DNA of 64,000 nt from Streptomyces decoyicus (GTDB taxonomy: Bacteria > Actinomycetota > Actinomycetes > Streptomycetales > Streptomycetaceae). The notes below the pieces were generated by a model. The model searched no databases, was not told the DNA's origin, and worked only from the letters and a program-made list of their open reading frames with translations. Below, in pieces: positions 60,271 to 64,000 of this stretch. Both the position numbers and the translations under genes were made by a program. Numbering within the stretch: position 1 is the stretch's first letter; each line of letters starts with the position of its first letter. The DNA lies in contig NZ_CP082301.1 of assembly GCF_019880305.1 (NCBI RefSeq), forward strand, positions 2,294,001 through 2,358,000. Direction: 5' to 3'.

Positions 60271-61815
60271 GTGACTGCACTGACCCTCAGTACTTCTTCC
60301 GCCGCAACGGTGCGCGCGGATGCCGTCGTCGTCGGCGTGGCCAAGGGCGCCAAGGGCGTCGTTGTCGCCCCCGGCGCGGAGGCCGTGGACAAGGCCTTCG
60401 GCGGCAAGCTCGCCGCGGTGCTGGAGACCCTCGGCGCGAGTGGTGCCGAGGGCGAGGTGACCAAGCTGCCCGCCGCGGACGGCCTCAAGGCGCCGGTCGT
60501 GCTGGCGGTCGGCCTCGGCGAGGCGCCGGGCAAGGACGACGGCTACGACAACGAGGCGCTGCGGCGCGCCGCGGGCAGTGCCGCCCGCGCACTGACCGGC
60601 AGCAAGAAGGCCGGCTTCGCGCTGCCCGTCGAGGACGCCGAGGCGGCCGCCGCGGTGAGCGAGGGCGCGCTGCTCGGCGCGTACTCCTTCACCGCCTACC
60701 GCAGCAACGGCAACGGGCAGAACGCCAAGGGCGCCAAGAAGAACGACGCCAAGTCGGCGCCGCTCGCGGAGGTCGCACTCCTCGGTACCAAGCCGCGCGA
60801 CAAGGAGTTCAAGGCCGCCGCCGAGCGCTCCCAGGCGCTGGCCGCGGAGATCAACCGCGCCCGCGACCTGATCAACATGCCCCCCAACGACCTCGACCCG
60901 AAGGCCTTCGCGGCCGAGGCGCAGGCCGCGGCCAAGGAGTTCGGCCTCAAGGTCGAGGTGCTGGACGAGAAGGCGCTCAAGAAGGGCGGCTACGGCGGCC
61001 TGCTGGGCGTCGGCCAGGGCGCGGAGGCCCCGCCGCGGCTGGTGCGGATCGCGCACACGCACGCCAAGGCCACCAAGACCCTGGCGCTGGTCGGCAAGGG
61101 CATCACCTACGACTCGGGCGGCATCTCGCTCAAGCCGGCCGGCCACAACGAGACCATGAAGTGCGACATGAGCGGCGCGGCCGCGGTCTTCGCCGCCGTC
61201 GTGGCCGCCGCCAGGCTGGGCCTGGAGGTGAACGTCACCGGCTGGCTGGCGCTCGCCGAGAACATGCCGTCCGGCTCCGCCACCCGCCCCGGCGACGTGC
61301 TGACCATGTACAGCGGCAAGACCGTCGAGGTGCTCAACACCGACGCCGAGGGCCGTCTGGTGCTGGCCGACGCGCTGACCCGCGCCTCGGAGGAGACCCC
61401 GGACGCGATCGTGGACGTCGCCACCCTCACCGGTGCGATGGTGCTGGCGCTGGGCAGCCGCACCTTCGGGATCATGGCCAACGACGACGCGTTCCGTACC
61501 TCTGTCCACGAGATCGCGGAGGAGGTCGGCGAGCAGTCCTGGCCGATGCCGATGCCGTCCGAGCTGCGCAAGGGCATGGACTCCCCGGTTGCCGACATCG
61601 CCAACATGGGTGAGCGGATGGGCGGCGGCCTGGTCGCCGGCCTCTTCCTCAAGGAGTTCGTCGGCGAGGGCATCACGTGGGCCCACCTCGACATCGCCGG
61701 CCCGGCCTTCCACGAGGGCGCTCCCTGGGGCTACACCCCCAAGGGCGGCACGGGATCCGCGGTGCGCACCCTGGTACGCCTGGCGGAGCGCACCGCCGCG
61801 GGCGACCTGGGCTGA
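60271..61815 (+). CDS. pepA: leucyl aminopeptidase (M17)
   Basis: A 514-residue, two-metal cytosolic aminopeptidase. The N-terminal regulatory domain ends near 190. The catalytic part has GKGITYDSGGISLKP (metal Lys/Asp), MKCDMSGAAAV and NTDAEGRLVLADAL (about 356-369), the family signature. The GTG start at 60271 has AGGAC-like purines upstream. The place beside lpd follows the order known in other actinobacteria. Confidence 0.96.
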   Translation: MTALTLSTSSAATVRADAVVVGVAKGAKGVVVAPGAEAVDKAFGGKLAAVLETLGASGAEGEVTKLPAADGLKAPVVLAVGLGEAPGKDDGYDNEALRRAAGSAARALTGSKKAGFALPVEDAEAAAAVSEGALLGAYSFTAYRSNGNGQNAKGAKKNDAKSAPLAEVALLGTKPRDKEFKAAAERSQALAAEINRARDLINMPPNDLDPKAFAAEAQAAAKEFGLKVEVLDEKALKKGGYGGLLGVGQGAEAPPRLVRIAHTHAKATKTLALVGKGITYDSGGISLKPAGHNETMKCDMSGAAAVFAAVVAAARLGLEVNVTGWLALAENMPSGSATRPGDVLTMYSGKTVEVLNTDAEGRLVLADALTRASEETPDAIVDVATLTGAMVLALGSRTFGIMANDDAFRTSVHEIAEEVGEQSWPMPMPSELRKGMDSPVADIANMGERMGGGLVAGLFLKEFVGEGITWAHLDIAGPAFHEGAPWGYTPKGGTGSAVRTLVRLAERTAAGDLG

Positions 61816-62140
61816 CGGTCAACCCGGGGAGATTCCTCCCTCTTGCCCGTTATATCCGTACGGCCCCGGGCATACCGCCCGGGGCCGTAGGTGCGTGTGC
61901 ACCCCGTGTTCGCCCTCAACGAAATCCGTACGCCAGTACGCGCCAGTAACCCCTATGGGGCGGTTGATCGTCCGCCCCGAGCCCGGCCCGCCGTCCCGGC
62001 TTCGTGGAACAAGTGCGAAGATGGGTTCTCGGCAGGACAGGGCCCCCCTTACCCAGGGCCGAAGTAAAAGCGGCCGAACCACAGCCGCCGCCCGGTCATC
62101 GGAGACCGGCTCCGGCGTACCCATGCATGGAGGACGTGAC
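61816..62140 (+). promoter_or_regulatory. 325-bp region between pepA and lpd
   Basis: After the pepA terminator (61859-61889) it holds about 240 bp that should include the lpd promoter. The sequence is less GC-rich around 61915-61965. No ORF was recognised. Confidence 0.55.
61859..61889 (+). terminator. hairpin terminator of pepA
   Basis: A 13-bp stem (61859-61871 with 61877-61889), loop ATACC, 44 nt after the stop. It has no long U-run. Confidence 0.75.
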
Positions 62141-63529
62141 GTGGCGAACGACGCCAGCACCGTTTTCGACCTAGTGATCCTCGGAGGCGGTAGCGGTGGT
62201 TACGCCGCTGCCCTGCGCGGGGCGCAGCTGGGCCTGGACGTCGCCCTGATCGAGAAGGGCAAGGTCGGCGGCACCTGCCTGCACAACGGCTGCATCCCCA
62301 CCAAGGCTCTGCTGCACGCCGGTGAGATCGCCGACCAGGCTCGCGAGAGCGAGCAGTTCGGTGTCAAGGCCACCTTCGAGGGCATCGACATCGAGGCGGT
62401 CCACAAGTACAAGGACGAGGTCATCTCGGGCCTGTACAAGGGCCTGCAGGGCCTGATCGCCTCCCGCAAGGTGACGTACATCGAGGGCGAGGGCCGGCTC
62501 TCCTCCCCGACCTCCGTCGATGTGAACGGCCAGCGCGTCCAGGGCCGCCACGTCCTGCTGGCGACCGGCTCCGTGCCGAAGTCGCTGCCGGGCCTGGAGA
62601 TCGACGGCAACCGCATCATCTCCTCGGACCACGCGCTGACGCTGGACCGCGTGCCGAAGTCCGCGATCGTGCTGGGCGGCGGCGTCATCGGCGTCGAGTT
62701 CGCCTCCGCGTGGAAGTCCTTCGGCACCGACGTCACCATCATCGAGGGCCTCAAGCACCTCGTCCCGGTCGAGGACGAGAACAGCTCCAAGCTGCTGGAG
62801 CGGGCCTTCCGCAAGCGTGGCATCAAGTTCAACCTCGGCACCTTCTTCGACAAGGCCGAGTACACCGCCGACGGCGTGCAGGTCACCCTCGCCGACGGCA
62901 AGACCTTCGAGGCCGAGGTGCTGCTGGTCGCGATCGGCCGCGGGCCGGTCTCGGCGGGCCTGGGCTACGAGGAGCAGGGCGTCGCGATGGACCGCGGCTA
63001 CGTCCTGGTCGATGAGTACATGCAGACCAACGTGCCGACCATCTCGGCCGTCGGTGACCTCGTTCCCACCCTCCAGCTCGCCCACGTCGGCTTCGCCGAG
63101 GGCATGCTGGTGGCGGAGCGGCTGGCCGGTGAGAAGACCGTGCCGATCGACTACGACGGCGTGCCGCGCGTCACGTACTGCCACCCCGAGGTCGCTTCGG
63201 TGGGTATCACCGAGGCCAAGGCCAAGGAGCTGTACGGCGCCGACAAGGTCGTCGCTCTCAAGTACAACCTCGCGGGCAACGGCAAGAGCAAGATCCTCAA
63301 GACCACGGGCGAGATCAAGCTCGTCCAGGTCAAGGACGGTGCCGTGGTCGGCGTCCACATGGTCGGTGACCGTATGGGCGAGCAGGTCGGTGAGGCCCAG
63401 CTGGTCTACAACTGGGAGGCCCTGCCGGCCGAGGTGGCGCAGCTCGTACACGCGCACCCGACGCAGAACGAGGCCCTCGGTGAGGCCCACCTGGCCCTGG
63501 CCGGCAAGCCTCTCCACTCCCACGACTGA
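62141..63529 (+). CDS. lpdA: dihydrolipoyl dehydrogenase (E3)
   Basis: Re-oxidises the lipoyl group of 2-oxoacid dehydrogenase complexes. The 462-residue flavoprotein has the FAD loop GGGSGGYAAA, redox disulfide GGTCLHNGCIPTKALLH, NAD loop GGGVIGVEFA, VGDLVPTLQLAH and the C-terminal His-Glu pair in HAHPTQNEALGEA. GTG 62141 has GGAGG 7 nt upstream. It is followed after 90 nt by the E2 gene. Confidence 0.97.
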   Translation: MANDASTVFDLVILGGGSGGYAAALRGAQLGLDVALIEKGKVGGTCLHNGCIPTKALLHAGEIADQARESEQFGVKATFEGIDIEAVHKYKDEVISGLYKGLQGLIASRKVTYIEGEGRLSSPTSVDVNGQRVQGRHVLLATGSVPKSLPGLEIDGNRIISSDHALTLDRVPKSAIVLGGGVIGVEFASAWKSFGTDVTIIEGLKHLVPVEDENSSKLLERAFRKRGIKFNLGTFFDKAEYTADGVQVTLADGKTFEAEVLLVAIGRGPVSAGLGYEEQGVAMDRGYVLVDEYMQTNVPTISAVGDLVPTLQLAHVGFAEGMLVAERLAGEKTVPIDYDGVPRVTYCHPEVASVGITEAKAKELYGADKVVALKYNLAGNGKSKILKTTGEIKLVQVKDGAVVGVHMVGDRMGEQVGEAQLVYNWEALPAEVAQLVHAHPTQNEALGEAHLALAGKPLHSHD

Positions 63530-63619
63530 CCCCAGTCCCGGGCGCGACCACATCCGCACTTCCCCAGGATCTCGACCTCGCTCGAGCTGGGAGACCCACC
63601 GTAAGGAGCAACTGAAACC

Positions 63620-64000
63620 ATGGCGGTTTCCGTAACCCTGCCGGCGCTCGGCGAGAGCGTCACCGAGGGCACCGTCACTCGCTGGCTCAAGGCCGAGGGT
63701 GAGCGCGTCGAGGCCGACGAGCCGCTGCTCGAGGTGTCGACCGACAAGGTCGACACCGAGATCCCGGCCCCGGCCGCCGGCATCCTCTCCGCCATCAAGG
63801 TGGCCGAGGACGAGACCGTGGAGGTCGGCGCCGAGCTGGCCCTCATCGACGACGGCAGCGGTGCGCCCGCGGCCGAGGCGGCCCCGGCCGCCGCCGAGGC
63901 ACCCGCGGCCGAGCCGCAGCCCGAGCCCTCCCCGGCTCCGGCCGCCGAGGCCCCCGCCCCGGCCGCCGCCCCCGCGGGTGGCGCCGAGGGCACCGACGTC
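63620..64000 (+). CDS. sucB: dihydrolipoamide acyltransferase (E2), N-terminal part
   Basis: Core of a 2-oxoacid dehydrogenase complex; only 127 residues are in the window. The first lipoyl domain (1-77) has the modified Lys in STDKVDTE. An Ala/Pro/Glu linker (about 83-120) precedes GGAEGTDV, probably a second lipoyl domain. By position after lpd it is the actinobacterial SucB/DlaT-type E2 used by the 2-oxoglutarate or pyruvate complex. Which one cannot be told from this part. Confidence 0.92.
   Translation, partial: MAVSVTLPALGESVTEGTVTRWLKAEGERVEADEPLLEVSTDKVDTEIPAPAAGILSAIKVAEDETVEVGAELALIDDGSGAPAAEAAPAAAEAPAAEPQPEPSPAPAAEAPAPAAAPAGGAEGTDV

Overview
The window is a segment of a high-G+C actinobacterial chromosome, almost certainly Streptomyces. 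The base composition is extreme, GTG and TTG starts are common, and 4-bp stop/start overlaps are frequent. The gene order is that of the conserved Streptomyces core: pfkA - macRS - glkA - qcr/cta - nadA - pspA - cobalamin genes - pepA - lpd - sucB. Assignments come from reading motifs, gene order and upstream signals; no database search was run.

Layout. 0-10.4 kb: 6-phosphofructokinase (cut by the left edge), the MacRS-like two-component pair, a PlsC acyltransferase, an alpha/beta hydrolase, a nuclease/phosphatase-fold protein, and a co-directional run from an SRPBCC protein and an ArsA-like ATPase to the DUF5304-like gene and glucokinase. 10.4-25.8 kb: acyl-CoA ligase, two glycosyltransferases, a lipoprotein metallopeptidase, two NlpC/P60 wall hydrolases, a NYN-domain nuclease, a rhomboid protease coupled to a one-domain Lrp/AsnC protein, a nest of inverted hairpin repeats, a SAM-IV riboswitch ahead of a cysteine-desulfurase-like aminotransferase, and trpD. 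25.9-35.3 kb: aerobic respiration. ctaE-qcrCAB encodes oxidase subunit III and the bc1 complex, and ctaCDF encodes the rest of the aa3 oxidase. An L,D-transpeptidase and a pseudo-receiver gene lie between them. 35.7-42.8 kb: a cysteine desulfurase-TusA fusion, adenosine kinase, the Fe-S carrier ErpA and the Fe-S enzyme NadA. This is a sulfur, Fe-S and NAD neighbourhood next to the respiratory genes. 42.9-50.8 kb: a 36-residue peptide gene followed by a protein-isoaspartate-methyltransferase-like enzyme (a candidate aspartimide RiPP cassette), an RND exporter, a second NarL/DesK-type two-component pair, and pspAA/pspA for envelope stress. 51-60 kb: cobalamin nucleotide-loop genes (a degenerate MBL-CobU fusion, cobT, cobS) interleaved with an MprF/LysX-like aminoacyl-phospholipid synthase and a rhomboid-like protein. 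60-64 kb: leucyl aminopeptidase, dihydrolipoamide dehydrogenase and the start of the 2-oxoacid dehydrogenase E2.

Regulatory and repeat content is rich. It includes a clear SAM-IV riboswitch, a shortened c-di-AMP (ydaO)-riboswitch-like leader, a likely operator pair around the nadA promoter, about a dozen terminator-like hairpins, a 43-bp tandem repeat that starts inside the cobU stop region, a 7-bp tandem repeat, and two convergent hairpin elements whose stems covary around an identical 13-nt loop. No tRNA, rRNA, CRISPR array, transposase or prophage was seen.
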